DNA from: Hypomyces perniciosus | Taxonomy: Eukaryota; Ascomycota; Sordariomycetes; Hypocreales; Hypocreaceae | DNA: 64,000 nt | Direction of reading: 5' to 3' | Assembly: GCA_008477525.1 (NCBI GenBank) | Contig: SPDT01000001.1 | Span: forward strand, 3,472,001-3,536,000 | Shown here: positions 29,498-42,346 of the stretch, one piece after another | Layout of the letters: every line of letters begins with the position of its first letter | How positions within the stretch are numbered: the stretch's first letter is position 1 | Notes under the pieces: generated by a model | The model's input: the letters and a program-made list of their open reading frames with translations, nothing else | What the model was told of the DNA's origin: nothing | Database searches by the model: none | Position numbers and translations under genes: made by a program

Positions 29498-32400
29498 ATG
29501 ACGCAGTCTCCGATGATATCCGCGCCTCCCAAGGCCACCAACGAGATCGACTGGATCACACCACTGAAAACATACATCCGCGACACCTATGGCGATGACC
29601 CTGAGCGTTACGCAGAGGAGTGCGCCACGCTTAACCGCCTGAGGCAAGATATGCGAGGCGCTGGCAAGGAGAGTACCTCGGGACGAGATATGCTCTATCG
29701 CTACTATGGGCAGCTCGAGCTCTTGGATCTGCGGTTTCCCGTTGACGAGCAACATATCAAAATCTCCTTCACATGGTGCGATGAGGACGAACTACTTTCC
29801 CCACAACCTGACATATGCTGACAACCTCCTTTCCGCAGGTTCGACGCTTTTACTCACAAACCTACGACTCAGTACTCTCTCGCATTCGAGAAGGCCTCCG
29901 TAATCTTCAACATATCCGCCGTTCTTTCCGGTCATGCCGCCTTCCAGAACCGTGCAGACGACTCCGCCCTCAAGGTCGCCTACCACTCCTTCCAGGCGTC
30001 AGCCGGCATGTTCACCTACATAAACGAGAACTTCCTACATGCGCCATCATTCGACTTGAGCAGAGAGACAGTCAAGACCCTAATCAACATCACGCTTGCT
30101 CAGGCGCAGGAGATCTTCCTAGAGAAGCAAGTAAAGGATCAGAAAAAGGCCGGTTTACTGGCCAAGCTAGCATCACAGGCTGGTTATCTATATAGCCAAG
30201 CGCTCGAAGGCGTGCAGGAGAATGTCACAAAGGCCATATTCGAGAAGGTCTGGTTGACAATGGTTCAGGTAAGGAGACAGCTCAGCTGGAGTCTAGACGG
30301 CCTCTTTACACGCCACTAACCCCTGGTAGATCAAAACCAATCTTCTCAACTCAATGGCTCAGTACTATCAGGCCATTTCGGATGATGAAGCAGGTCAGCA
30401 TGGTGTAGCTCTCTCGCGGCTGCAGGTTGCGGAGGCCTTAGCTAAAGAGGCCGACCGGCTGTCGAAGAATTTTCCAACCACAGTGCCATCGAATTCTAAC
30501 CTCAGCGCTGATTGTAGCACGCAACTACAGGAAATCTCAAAACGGCAGTACTCAACTGTGCAAGAAAGGCTTCAAGAGGCCGCAAAAGACAACGATTTCA
30601 TCTATCACCAAAATGTCCCCGCCGAAGCTAGTCTGCCTCCGATCGCCAAGCTCCCAGCCGCGAAGCCAATTCCCGTCAGCGAACTTTACGCCGGTCAAGA
30701 TATTCAGCGCATCACTGGACCTGATCTGTTTTCCAAGATTGTACCCATGGCAGTGACTGAATCCGCCAGCTTGTACGATGAAGAAAAGGCCAAGCTTGTG
30801 AGAGCCGAGACTGAGAAGGTGGATACGGCCAATGGCGAAATGGCGGCGAGTCTCGACTACCTGCGGCTTCCAGGGGCGCTGCAAGTGTTGAAGGGTGGCT
30901 TCGATCAAGACATCCTTCCTGACGATGATTTCCGGCAATGGTGCGACGACGTTGCGAACCATGAAAATCCCGTGAGCATCTTCGAGTTTTTGCGGACCGA
31001 GAAGGAATCCATAGTGTCCATCCTGGACAAGAGCTCAAAACAGCTTGACATGGAGGAGAGTGTTTGCGAAAAGATGCGATCGAAATACGAGAATGAATGG
31101 AGTCAGCAGCCTAGCGCACGGCTGACAACAACTCTACGGGGAGACATTCGAAACTACCGAGAGGCCCTTGAAGAGGCTATGAGGAGCGACAGCCAGCTGG
31201 CGGCGAAATTGCGCCAGAATGAGGCCTGTTTTGAGGAGATGCGACACGCTGCCGAAAATGGACAGGCAGACCAGCTCTTCCAGAAGGCCGTGTCGCAGGC
31301 CCGGGGAAGGAGTAGCAATGCCGTCAGCCCATCTGGAAACGAGCAAAACTTACTTGACGCCGATTTCGACGAATCCGGACCAAGCGTGGTGGAACAGATA
31401 GCCAGGGTCGAGGAAACCCTCAAGAAGTTGAGTCAAATTAAGAGAGAGCGAAACCAAGTGCTCAAGGACCTCAAGGAGAAGGTGAGTGATGCACAAAGTC
31501 TGAGAACCCTAAGAGAATAGCAATGCTAAGAATCAACCAGATACATGAAGATGACATCTCGCAAGTTCTCATCCTGAACAAGAAGACGATAGCAAATTTC
31601 GAGCAACAACTCTTCCAGCAAGAGCTGGAGAAATTCCGACCTCACCAAAATCGCCTGCTGCAGGCAAATCACAAACAGTCAGCCTTGATGAAGGAACTGA
31701 CATCGACGTTTAATGCGCTACTCCAGGACAAGCGAGTGCGGGCTGAGCAGAGCAAGTACGAAGCCATCCAGCGGCACAGGTCATCAGCAATCAACAAGTA
31801 CAAGCGGGCTTACCAAGAGTTCCTGGACCTGGAAGCCGGGCTGCAGAGTGCCAAGAACTGGTATTCGGAAATGAGGGAGACGGTGGAGAGCCTAGAAAAG
31901 AACGTTGAGACATTTGTCAATAATCGGAGGTCAGAGGGAGCGCAGCTCCTAAATCAGATTGAACAGGACCGATCGTCCAACAAGAACGCGCAAGCAGAGC
32001 TGGAACGGGAGCGACTACGAGGGCTCATGGAGCGAATGTCAATGGAACCGGCCAAGACGCCGTCTCAGCAGCCGTCCGGGAGACCAACACCGGCTCCTCT
32101 TTTCCAGCAGGGTCAGGGCCCCCGATATCCTCAGACCAACTTCCAGGGACAGTATCAAGTTCCCACATCACCACCACCAAACCAGCAAAATTACCCAGGC
32201 TATACCAGCGCCCCCCCTCAAAGCACATTTTCCCAACCGACATACAACCCGAGTCAGTTTGGAAGGACTCCCGGGCCGACATCTCCACCTCCAAACCAGA
32301 CTTCCTTCAGCATGAATGTGGTGAGGGGCCCAACGTCACCACCGCCAACCCAGACATCGTTCGTGCAACACCAACCTTACAGCACCTACGGAGCGACACC

Positions 32401-32599
32401 GACGACGCAGCATGCCTCAGGGGGCTACGTACCTCCCGGGTTCGTGCCGCCGCCTCCGCCTCCAGGCCCTCCTCCGCTAGGTCCTCAGCAGACGATCCAC
32501 TATGGCCAGCAGGATTACGATCTGCAGAGTGCGCAGCCTCGATCAGCGCAGCCACAGCAACCGCATGACCCATGGGCTGGTCTAAATGCGTGGAAATGA
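29498..32599 (+). CDS. bro1: ESCRT-associated protein BRO1
   Basis: Four exons: join(29498..29775, 29839..30268, 30330..31481, 31541..32599), 972 aa. The BRO1 domain spans about residues 1-390 (SFTWFDAFTHK across the first junction, then FEKASVIFNISAVLSGHAAF and the YQAISDDEAGQHGVALSRL helix). A coiled V domain follows (about 400-745), then a proline/glutamine-rich tail (about 760-972) with repeated SPPP and a nine-proline-rich PPPPPPGPPP run. BRO1 works on endosomes, binding Snf7 and recruiting the deubiquitinase Doa4 during sorting into multivesicular bodies. The opening MTQSPMISAPPKATNEIDW fits fungal BRO1 rather than the related PalA/Rim20. All splices restore conserved sequence. Next is an unrelated metabolic gene on the same strand. 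Confidence 0.9.
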
Positions 32600-33644
32600 A
32601 GTGTGTGAAGTAGGATTGGTCGGTTATTAGAGGAAGACGTTTGACTATATTTGAACGACTGCCGTTGCCAAAGCAGCACATTTGGACAACATGGCGATGA
32701 ACACGACAAGGGGCAAGAGTAGGAAGAAGATTCGTCGGGTGGATAGGGGGAAACACATTTGCTAGGAAGACACCGCCTCTACACATGAAGCAAAGTGTCA
32801 ATATTATCTGTGGATGATCAAGGGGGTTGTGATATCCGACCGGGGAACCTTGTTGCAGGCAGGACCGGCAACAGACTGAGCGTGGGCGAGTCTCCCCGAC
32901 GCAAGGACGTGAAGACGAGACTCAGAAAATAGAAGTTGAGGTCAAACCACAAGCCATTGACGTATAAGTGCGCTCGCTGTATTACCCTGTAATTCGGATG
33001 AGATCTTATAATACCTTAGGGGGAAGTCGGAAGCTAAGATGGCTCCGAGCTACCCCGCGTTTTCTAGCCGCTGTGGATGCATGAACTGGAAGCCCATTTT
33101 GATAGATTTGCTGGACTATCTGGGAGGCTGCATAGGTGTATTACGAGGAGGTCCTGCAGCTGCGAAGAGCCAAGTTTCCGTCCTTGTTGCAATCCGTGGA
33201 TACATACTAATATTATATATACTACCTATTTATGTTGTCTTTATGGTAGTAGTATTTTTGTTACATACATATATCCGTCGGCTATGTCCCGCCGAAGCTC
33301 CACTAATAAGCAGGGGCTAGGGATTAAGTAAGTCATGGTACGAAGTACGAAGTACATACTATAGCATGAAATTACCCGACGTCCAATGGCAGTATCGCCA
33401 ATTGAAACAACCGAGGAGCATTGTTATTACCGTTTCTCCGAAAACACGACATCCCCTCATCCGCCATTCCGCCCTTTTAAAAGCCCGTCAATTGTGATTG
33501 TGACCAATAGCATTGGACTTTTACTGCGGGCTCAGCCTCTGAATTGACCCCCGGAATCTAACGATAGGGGGATTGGAGTGTGACCGAGTGAAGGGAGGTT
33601 GGATAATCAATCATACATACCTATCATAACATCAACTGGCAAAG
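32600..33644. other. Intergenic region upstream of flavocytochrome b2
   Basis: About 1 kb with one tandem TACGAAGTACGAAGTAC element at 33339-33355. The last 200 bp are presumably promoter of the downstream gene. No gene seen. Confidence 0.5.
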
Positions 33645-35423
33645 ATGGTCTTGACGGGGAGCGACGTCGCGAAGCATGGCGACGCAAAGTCGTGTTGGGT
33701 GATTATCCATGTCAGCAAAACCAACAATTCGTTCACGAATCGACAGCAGAAAAATGAGACTGACAGACTGTGTCTTTTCAGGGGAAAGCATATGATGTCA
33801 CAGAGTTCCTCCCTGGTACGGTTCTCACTGAGCTGCATCATCCTCATCACACCGAATATCGCTGACGAAGACCTACAACAGAACATCCTGGGGGAGCAAA
33901 AATCATCCTGAAATACGCCGTACGCAAGCCGAAAGAGAGAAGAATGACTACATCTCACCCTCCCTTTATTTGCTAACGAAATGACTAGGGCAAAGATGCG
34001 ACCGAGGAGTTTGACCCAATTCATCCACCTGACACGCTGGACAAGTATCTCGATAGGTCTAAGCATCTCGGCCCCATGGATATGGACACTGTTGTCCAGG
34101 AGGCCAAGGGAGAAGATCCCGAGGAAGCTGAGCGGCAGCAGAGGATTGCTGAAAGGCCTCTGCTGTCGCAATGCTATAACCTGCTCGACTTTGAGGCCGT
34201 TGCGCGGAGAACCATGAAGAAGACGGCCTGGGGATACTACTCCAGCGCTGCCGACGATGAAATTGTGAGTTCTTGGACTTTATATCCAACGAGAATCACT
34301 ATATTCTCTCCATTGATGAGAGAGGCTGAGACCATGTACTAATCTTCATCAGACTCTGCGTGAGAACCACAGCGCCTTCCACCGCATCTGGTTCCGCCCC
34401 AAGATCCTCGTCAATGTCGAACACATTGACTTCAGCACTACTATGCTCGGCACCAAAGTGGACGCGCCATTCTACGTGACTGCCACCGCCCTGGGCAAGC
34501 TCGGTCACCCCGAGGGCGAAGTCGTCCTCACCCGTGCTGCGCGCACACACAACATTATCCAGATGATCCCCACGCTGGCCTCGTGCTCCTTCGACGAGCT
34601 GGTTGATGCCAGGCAAGGCGACCAGGTTCAGTGGCTGCAGCTGTACGTCAACAAGGACCGCGAAATCACCAGGAAGATTGTCCAAAATGCCGAGAGGCGC
34701 GGGTGCAAGGGCCTCTTCATTACTGTGGATGCGCCGCAGCTAGGCCGTCGCGAGAAGGACATGCGGTTAAAATTTACCGACGAGGGGAGCAACGTGCAAG
34801 ACGGACACAAGACGGACACGAGCCAAGGCGCTGCGCGAGCCATCTCGACCTTCATTGACCCATCGCTCTGCTGGGCGGACATCCCCTGGTTCCAGAGCAT
34901 CACCAAGATGCCCATCATCCTCAAGGGCGTGCAGTGCGTAGAGGACGTCCTCCGCGCCGTGGACATGGGCGTGCAAGGCGTAGTCCTATCTAACCACGGC
35001 GGCCGCCAACTCGACTTTGCGCGCTCCGGCATCGAAGTCCTCGCCGAGACTATGCCCGTCCTCCGGGAACGCGGCCTCGACAACAAGATTGAAGTCTTCA
35101 TCGACGGTGGTGTCCGTCGCGCCACGGACATTATCAAGGCGCTCTGCTTGGGTGCCAAGGGCGTGGGTATTGGCCGGCCCTTTCTCTACGCCATGAGCAC
35201 GTATGGCCAGGAGGGCGTTGAGCGTGCGATGCAGCTCCTCAAGGATGAGATGGAGATGAATATGCGCTTGATTGGGTGTACCAAGGTTGAAGACCTGCAC
35301 CCTGGGTTATTGGATACGAGGGCTTTGTTTATGCATACGAATTCCACGCCCTTGGATTCGTTGTCACGGAGTGTGTATGACCCATTGGTTGTGCCCGCTC
35401 AGCGACCGAAAGCCAAGTTGTAA
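33645..35423 (+). CDS. cyb2: Flavocytochrome b2: L-lactate dehydrogenase (cytochrome)
   Basis: Five exons: join(33645..33710, 33782..33815, 33882..33919, 33989..34264, 34353..35423), 494 aa; exons 2 and 3 are 34 and 38 nt. Residues 1 to about 80 are a cytochrome b5 domain with heme ligands His35 (FLPEHPGG) and His58 (EEFDPIHP). About 120-480 is an FMN-dependent alpha-hydroxyacid dehydrogenase barrel: YYSSAADDE, QMIPTLASCSFDEL, LQLYVNKDR, TVDAPQLGRREKDMR, the proton-abstracting His353 in LSNHGGRQLD, and FIDGGVRRATDI. The enzyme oxidises L-lactate to pyruvate and passes electrons through heme b2 to cytochrome c. In yeast it is imported into the intermembrane space, but this model starts directly in the cytochrome domain with no presequence. 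The homologous substrate could be another 2-hydroxy acid. Convergent with ctf18, with only 173 bp between stop codons. Confidence 0.88.
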
Positions 35424-35596
35424 AACGGCACGATTGATTTTTTTTCTTTTTCTTTTGGATATAATGTGTTGTTGGATTGTGCGGGTTGAAGCCTTTTTGT
35501 CGCTGTATGTGCTCTGTATTTATTATTATATACAGATATATCATCCATCATTTAGAGAGACACAGGATCCTGTTGCGACCCTCCTTTCCCTTCCAC

Positions 35597-38500
35597 TCAT
35601 TGCAACCCCTGCAGAAACTCATCCAACATCATCGGTTTCCTCACAGCGTTATTCAATCCTTCGTGATACGTCACCCACACCTTGCGCTCCTCCTTAGTCT
35701 TCTTCTCCAGGGCGCTGCTACTCAGCTCAGCCAACGGCTGCGCCTGGATAATGCGACCAAAGAAGTCCCTCTTGACCACCACGTCGTCTTCCACCACCGC
35801 TCCCTGGAGATTGCCCTTCTTATTATGAAGAGGTACAGTTTGAGACTGCGGCTGGCCTTCTTCTGCCCCTGAAGGGCGACCTGCCTTGAAACGAGCCTGT
35901 CGAGCCGTGTTCTCGCGTAAAGCAATGGTGCGCTGGAGCTCCTGATCAAGGACCTGGCGAACGGCATAGCGTGTGGGCGCTTGTGAGCTGAGCAATGAAC
36001 TACCCGTCTCAAACGTACAGAGGGCGTCGAGGTCACTGATATGTAACGTTAGTCATGTGTCTAGAAACACCAGAGTCGGTTTGGTTGCAACTTACGGTTC
36101 CATGCGGTAGACGAATTGCGGCCCCCTACTGGAGATTGTGTTTTCCTCGATTTTGCCCTTGTGTAGTGCGATGCCCACCTCTGCAAGGACTTCTGATGCA
36201 CGTTTAACCATTGCTCGCTCACTTTCTTTACGCACACTGGCTGTCGATCCTTGACTGCCGCCCACGACGACAGGTTTCACGTCCGGAGATACCATCCGCA
36301 ACAAGTACGGCATGAATTCTGTTGCCACGTCCTCTGCACTGCGGAACAAGCGTATCATCGACGGGCTCAGCTGACTCTGAAGAGACTGTAACTGCGCCCG
36401 CGTCTGCTTCTCGGCTTCATGAGCCTGAAAGTCAGCGCGGGGGCCAGAGAACGGCATGGGAACGCCGGCGTCTTCTCCTCCGTCTGCGCCGCGACGCTTA
36501 TCCAGCATCGCATTGGCAAAGTGCTTTGTCGGCGATGCAAACAAGTGATGACACGCCAGAACGGGCTGGCTGAGATAAGGAGCGAGTTCCCACTCCTGAC
36601 TGGCATAGAGCCTCGACTGACAGGCATCGTGGAAGTACAACCAATCGTATGCTTGGTTAGGCTTGGTGAGGTACAAGTCGTCGTTGAAATCACGGTTAGG
36701 ATACTCGGCAAAGATCTCCGTCATGATGTAGCTGATTTCTCCACTTGAATCCACCATTTGCCTGAGACACTCCATTGCATGCTTCTTCTGGTATTCTCCG
36801 AAACCAAGTTCAGTCTTGGGCTGCTCATGCGCCGTTTTGGACTTGGAGAGATCCATGGCTTGCTTAGGAAAGCCGCCGCCCTCTTGGAAGAGGCGAGTGA
36901 CGATGTCCTTGACGCTGCCTCGTCCGAGACCACGTGCTCCAGCCGCACCGTTAGCGAGTTCTTGAAGGATGTTGCGTTCTATCCATTCTCTGGTAAGGCG
37001 CTGGTTGCCACTCAAATTCGAGACTCGAAAGCGACAGGCTACCCACTCGCCGACGACCATGACACCTCGGAGATCACCCTCGACGGTGCTTTCTTGCCCC
37101 CGTTTGGCGTCGATACCACTAGCCATGCCCCATGCCGCCTCGCACATCTTTCTGGCGGCGTCTTTATCACAAAGGATACCCTCTTTCTCAAATACGGCTT
37201 TCAACCGACCAACCACGGCATCCATCGTCGGCCGGCCGACGTGGATGATCTCTGCCAAGTTTGATTGTCTGAGAGGCCTTAAAGAGGGATGATACACATC
37301 ATTACAGATGAGAATTAGCGGGCGCATTAGGCGGAAATCATCTCCCTTCTTCTTCTTTCGCCCGTACTCAGCAGACGTTGCCACCGCTGACGAGTTCTTT
37401 TGGTCCACAAGCACCAAATCAATCAGGGCTTTGACAAATCCACCCTCACCAGAGGCTCCAGATCCGGATACAACGCCATCAACTTCGTCCACAACCACAC
37501 AGGCAGGCTTGGCGACCTTTTGGACACCATTCTGATCCTTCGAGTTGCTGACATTCTTTACGCTCTCCGTGCCAAGACTAGTTCGGATTCGGTTCTTGAC
37601 TACATCGCGGCTGCGATCGTCACTGGCGTTGACTTCTATCACTTCGTAGCCTGCCTGTTTGGCACAGACGTGGGCTAATGTCGTTTTCCCCAGGCCCGGT
37701 GGACCAGTAAGCATCAAGATCTTTCGATGAGGTTTCTCCTCCTCGATTTGTGAATGCGTACCGTGACGCCTTACCAAAGGTTTGACCTTGGCTGATCCCG
37801 GAAACACCAATGGATCCCACTTCTTTAACCACCGCAGAACGTGTCGATTTGTGCTGTCATCTCCGCATAGATCCATGAAATTCCGTGCCCGATATTTCTC
37901 TGTCCATAGCATGGTCTTTTTGGACCTCTTGCCTATGGCTTCCGAAGTCTCAACGGATGGCACAGGCGCATTGGTTTGTTCCGCCTGTGGCTGCTTTTGG
38001 CGTTTCTCGGCTATTTCGTTTGAGACGGCATTCATGAGGTTGTGAATGTCAACGCCATAGTAGTCTCGCTTGGCTCGCCCTTCCTTGGTTTTCGATCTTG
38101 CTGCCACCATAGACTCGTACGACTGCCCGACATTATCTCTGCGTTGCTTGATTGTGACCTCGCGACCTCCGCATGTCCTCAACTTGTAGGTCGTCTTTGA
38201 AGGAGGATCCAACAATGGATTTGTGAATAGCAGGTTTGATCTGGACCACAGTGATTTTGAGGATAATAATGGGATGGACAGTGACGAGGTTGTACTAGGT
38301 TCGTCGGCGGCAGTTTTTTGCGCCAATGAGGCCCCTCGATGGGGAATATGGCTTTGGCTGCCATCCTGGATCTCGGGAATGGGGACAAGCTCATCTTTCT
38401 CATTAGGCTCCTGGATTCGACGCCTTTTAGAAGGAGACTCGGTGCCTTGGCGGCTGATATTCTCTTCGTCTGAGTCGGAATCGTCGACAAATGGACCGGC

Positions 38501-38608
38501 AACGCGGGGTTTCGGCTTTGAGTATTGGAGATCATGAGGTTTGGCGCGTTTGGCTGCCGGAGAGGCCGTATCACTAGGGTAAGCAATTGGCGAGGATGCA
38601 GAGAGCAT
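35597..38608 (-). CDS. ctf18: CTF18: large subunit of the alternative clamp loader (RFC-like)
   Basis: Two exons: complement(join(35597..36035, 36096..38608)), 983 aa. Residues 1-110 are charged and disordered with an acidic DDSDSDEE cluster. About 225-480 is an AAA+ ATPase module: LWTEKYRARNFMDLCGDD, Walker A GPPGLGKTT (about 302-310), EVNASDDRS, and Walker B VVVDEVDGV. A clamp-loader collar follows. The last ~130 residues come from exon 2 (KRDFFGR, KVWVTYHEGLNNAVRKP), the end that binds Dcc1/Ctf8 in known orthologues. CTF18-RFC loads PCNA and supports sister-chromatid cohesion and the replication checkpoint. The donor (GTAAGT) and acceptor (CAG) join RMEP to DLDALCTFETG. Divergent from nam9 across 351 bp. 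Confidence 0.9.
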
Positions 38609-38959
38609 TGTCGGATGGGTTGTCCTATCAATACTAGGAGAAGACAGGCATCAAGAAAATACACACGAGACAACAACGAGCTCGGGGTTGTGGGCTGGAA
38701 TTGTTCCGGTACATATGAAAGTCATGATAGTAGTACTAGTAGAAAAGCACAACGCGTCTCATTAGGATCGGACGCGTTGAGTGGCTCCGCTTTTAAACAA
38801 CCACTCTAGAGGCAACTGCCAGCTGTTGCAGGTTGTCGACAGCCGGCAATACACCGGCACTTTACACCACCAGAAAAAATGGACACTACTAGCACAATCT
38901 GCTCATGAAGCCTATCGCGATCCTGTCAAGTTCCAATTGTCGCCGGTCGGCTCGTCAAA
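38609..38959. promoter_or_regulatory. Divergent promoter between ctf18 and nam9
   Basis: 351 bp between the two start codons; it must hold both promoters. A/G- and A/C-rich, no clear TATA box or named motif seen. Confidence 0.5.
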
Positions 38960-40661
38960 ATGAGGAAGCCGTACCGCTTCTACAGTCTCAGTCGCCCGGT
39001 AAGTAATTTGAATACTACTTGCATCACCACAACGGCGCCGCACCAATCCCCAGCGTGGTGGGATCCCCAAATACTAACCCACAATCTTTACAGAAACTGC
39101 GACAGTCATGGAACAAGTATAACCTGTACAACCTCTATCGCCAGGTCGGCAGGGAGCCGCAGATTAGAGGAGTACCGACATTCTTTCAGCAAAAATGGGC
39201 GGCAAAGGCGAAAACCCGATCGTATCACGGCGAGCACATCCCAGAGAAGAAGTGGGTGCGCCTCTTCTCGCGCCGACTCCTCTCGGCCGTTGATATGCCG
39301 CCCGAGTATCTGGCGACCCACGATGGCTCTGAGCAGGCTGCAGGTCGTGGTTTAGGCCTCACGACATCCAATGTTACGGCCGAAACCTTCTCCAAAGTCC
39401 CAAAGCTCAGCAACCAGGAACGTCAAAGGCGAAGGCCGCCGCCATTCGGAGACGTGAACAAGCTGCTGTCAGACCAGTTTTATAACATGACTCCCTATAT
39501 GCAAATGACATTTGCCCCCTTGGAGAGAAGATTGGACACGGCGGTGTTCCGGGCCTTGTTTGCCAGCAGTGTCCGACAAGCGCGCCAATTTGTTATCCAT
39601 GGGGCTGTGAAGGTCAATGGAAAGATGGTGCGCTGATAACAACCTTCTTTGTCATACTTGGTTGCGTTTCTAACACAAACTAGATGGTCCACCCCTCCTA
39701 TCAACTTAACCCAGGCGATATGTTTCAAGTCGATATTGACAAGGTCATGTATGGAACTGGAGTACAGAAGACATCTGAGAGTGACAAGCGACTGCGCGAG
39801 AATCTGGAAGCACGACAGAAAAAGGCAGATGCTGCCTACCAGAGTGCTCTGAAGAGAGAAGGCGGTGATATTGTCGCTGAAGTCACTGATGCTGAGGGTG
39901 AGGGCGAAGGCGAGAAGGCCGAGGCCCAGGCTGAGACTGAAGGCGAGAACTCTACGGGTGAAGGTGCTGAATCCTTAGCACCTGGATCACAATGGCAGCT
40001 GAACAACAGGGCTCTCAAATTCCTCTTGAAGGACGTCAAAAAGATCCTCAAGAACAACCCGAAGGACCTCACAGCCAAAGAGAAGAAGCAGCTCCGTCTG
40101 TTCCGATCAGATGCTAAACGCTTTTTGTCACACCCCGACAATAGCGAGGTTGAGGCTCAAGAGTTGGTAGAGGAACTGCAGCTGCAGATGAAGAGCCACG
40201 AGTTGATGCGCGAAAGTTTCGAGAAGCTGGATTTGAAGGAGAAGCAGCCTGAGACTGAGGAGGCTGTGGCCAAGGAAAACGAGACGGCGTCAGAGCACAA
40301 CAAGGAGAGAGAGGTCGATAAAGGCCTTGAGGGCCTATCAGACGAACAAAAGGATAAGGCTAAGCGGATAATGGGGGATACACAGCTCTCGAGAGATGAG
40401 ATGAGAAAGCTGGCTAGGCTACTCCAGTACGACGAGGAGAATCCTATAGACGACACGAAGCCATACGCTACTCCTTGGAGGCCACGTCCCTACATGTCGG
40501 CCTTTGCCTTCATTCCCCGATACCTCGAAGTCAACCCCAATATCTGCGCAGCAGTCTACCTACGACACCCAGTTGCAAGAAAGGGCACAGCTGAGGTCCC
40601 AACGCCATTCAGCTATTTGACGAGTCAGCTTACCCATAATTGGTACCTCGAGCGAGGCTGA
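38960..40661 (+). CDS. nam9: Mitochondrial small-subunit ribosomal protein uS4m (NAM9)
   Basis: Three exons: join(38960..38998, 39094..39627, 39684..40661), 516 aa. The start [13 protein letters not shown] joins [14 protein letters not shown], the conserved uS4m opening. The S4 RNA-binding domain (about residues 145-205) reads [31 protein letters not shown], then [12 protein letters not shown], with the second intron inside it. After it comes a Glu/Ala/Gly-rich insertion (about 245-280) and a Lys/Glu-rich region, typical of the enlarged fungal mitochondrial protein. The C-terminal part ([20 protein letters not shown], then HNWYLERG) is the conserved fungal tail. It is needed for assembly and decoding fidelity of the mitochondrial 37S subunit. 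Divergent from ctf18. Confidence 0.9.
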
Positions 40662-42346
40662 ACTAGTGTGGTATGTTGGAGAGATACCGGTTAGTCTGAT
40701 GACCGCATATAAGCGGAGGAAAGAAAAAGAACGAGATGAAGCTATGTAGACTATGTACGCTGATGACACTGAGACACGTCCTTGCGTGTCTCTACTCTGT
40801 AATATATGTCACGTTGTGAAAGTTCCACAAGGGCCCTATGTTCCATCTGACGCATCACATGGAATTAAACGCCATGGCACACGAGAAGTGAAGCTGTCAC
40901 TACGGCTTATGCAGATTACCCCTAGTTACGCCCAGTGAGCGTGCGAGTGCGTCAAAAGGCTGTTGCTAGTTTTTACAAGGCTCCATTCCATTGTCTCACT
41001 CTGAAGGGAGCACTGTCGTGTTTCGTATTAAAGGTTGGTCATCAGTTGATCAAACACGCCCTTTGAGGTTTCTATAGACTCGTGTAGGGTTTCTGGTCCA
41101 CTAACAACCGAGGATACCGCCGAAATATACGCCGTTCTCCTAATGCGCTGAACCGTTATGCAAAATTGGATCTTCTCGGCACGTTCCGAGAAAGAAGGAA
41201 ATAATTGCGAGAAACGAAGTATCTATTCTAGTAGTATATGTATGAGTTGGGGTATGCACTTGAGGGACATCCATGAACGTCTTGAGTTGGCAGACGTTGA
41301 AAATCAGTAGCATATATTAGTATCGGGAGTATTGCCAAGTTCAGAGTACTCCATTGTGCTCCACCCTCCACATATGTCAGCAAGGTACTAGTACGGAGAA
41401 TATACTTCGTAAAATTGCTTTGTAATGCTTGGATCTACACCGGGATTTTCCAGTCGGCAAATCAGTTTTTGTGTACTCCGTACTATTTCTTATTACCGGT
41501 AGCCTGCTGGTTGTAGTCCGTACCGAGTAATAATCAGTATTATTCTATCTGACAAGCGGCACACTAACACTCCTCAAGCCGTCTGGGGAAATGGATTGCA
41601 ACCACCTAAGCCCACCTCTCTGCATCCAGCATCCGTGTAATATCGTAATTGGTATACATTATATTTACATGACAAGGCTGCGTGAGACAATTGTCGTCCT
41701 AATGACTCATGTCTTTTCATTTTCTGTTGAAATTTCTGCTTGGCTGACAGAATGCTCACGCTTTCGGCCAACCGATTTCGCTGCCAAAGCCCAAAGCCAC
41801 ACGAGGCCAGACCCGTTAGGGAGGTACCTCCGTTCCTCCATCGAGAATTACGCACTCATTACCACATTTCTTCAGCTCACTCCCAATTCTCACTTGACCC
41901 CTACCAACTCACCATCTCACCACACAAGCCCAATTTACTCACTTCTTTACGCCCTGTTCTCCTATTGATGGGTCCTCCCCCGCCGCGATTCAGGGCCCGA
42001 TCCCCGCATCTCCATCTCAGCGATCGCTTGCCTCCGAGGGCCCCGACGCCTAGCTGCGTTGCCGGAGCGAGCTATGCAACGTACAGGGCGCACAATGACA
42101 AAGCAATAACAGCCACTTGATTGCTAAAGAAGTTCTCAAGTCGTGGGTGTTTTATATACGACATACGCGCGCGCACTCAGAGAGAGGACATTCTCAAGGT
42201 TGTGGCTCATCACGAAACCCTCCGCCAGAGTTCGATGCGTCCTCGCGTGTGGGAGTTCCAAAACGTGACAGGCTTTTTGGCTAATTTTCTCCCAATCTGG
42301 AGCACCTGAAAGACGGCTCAAATCACCTCCGCATCCCCTCGGAGAA
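40662..42346. other. Intergenic region upstream of the NirA-like regulator
   Basis: About 1.7 kb, no gene recognised. It has a TACTCCGTA element at 41474-41482 and degenerate relatives about 41391-41410. A pyrimidine-rich stretch 41830-41960 may be leader. Short frames before the ATG at 42347 could act as upstream ORFs, but none is convincing. Confidence 0.45.

Noticed and set aside
29096..29755. 219-codon - strand open frame opposite the BRO1 start
   Set aside because: Antisense to the BRO1 leader and first exon; low-complexity Val/Cys/Arg sequence with no domain.
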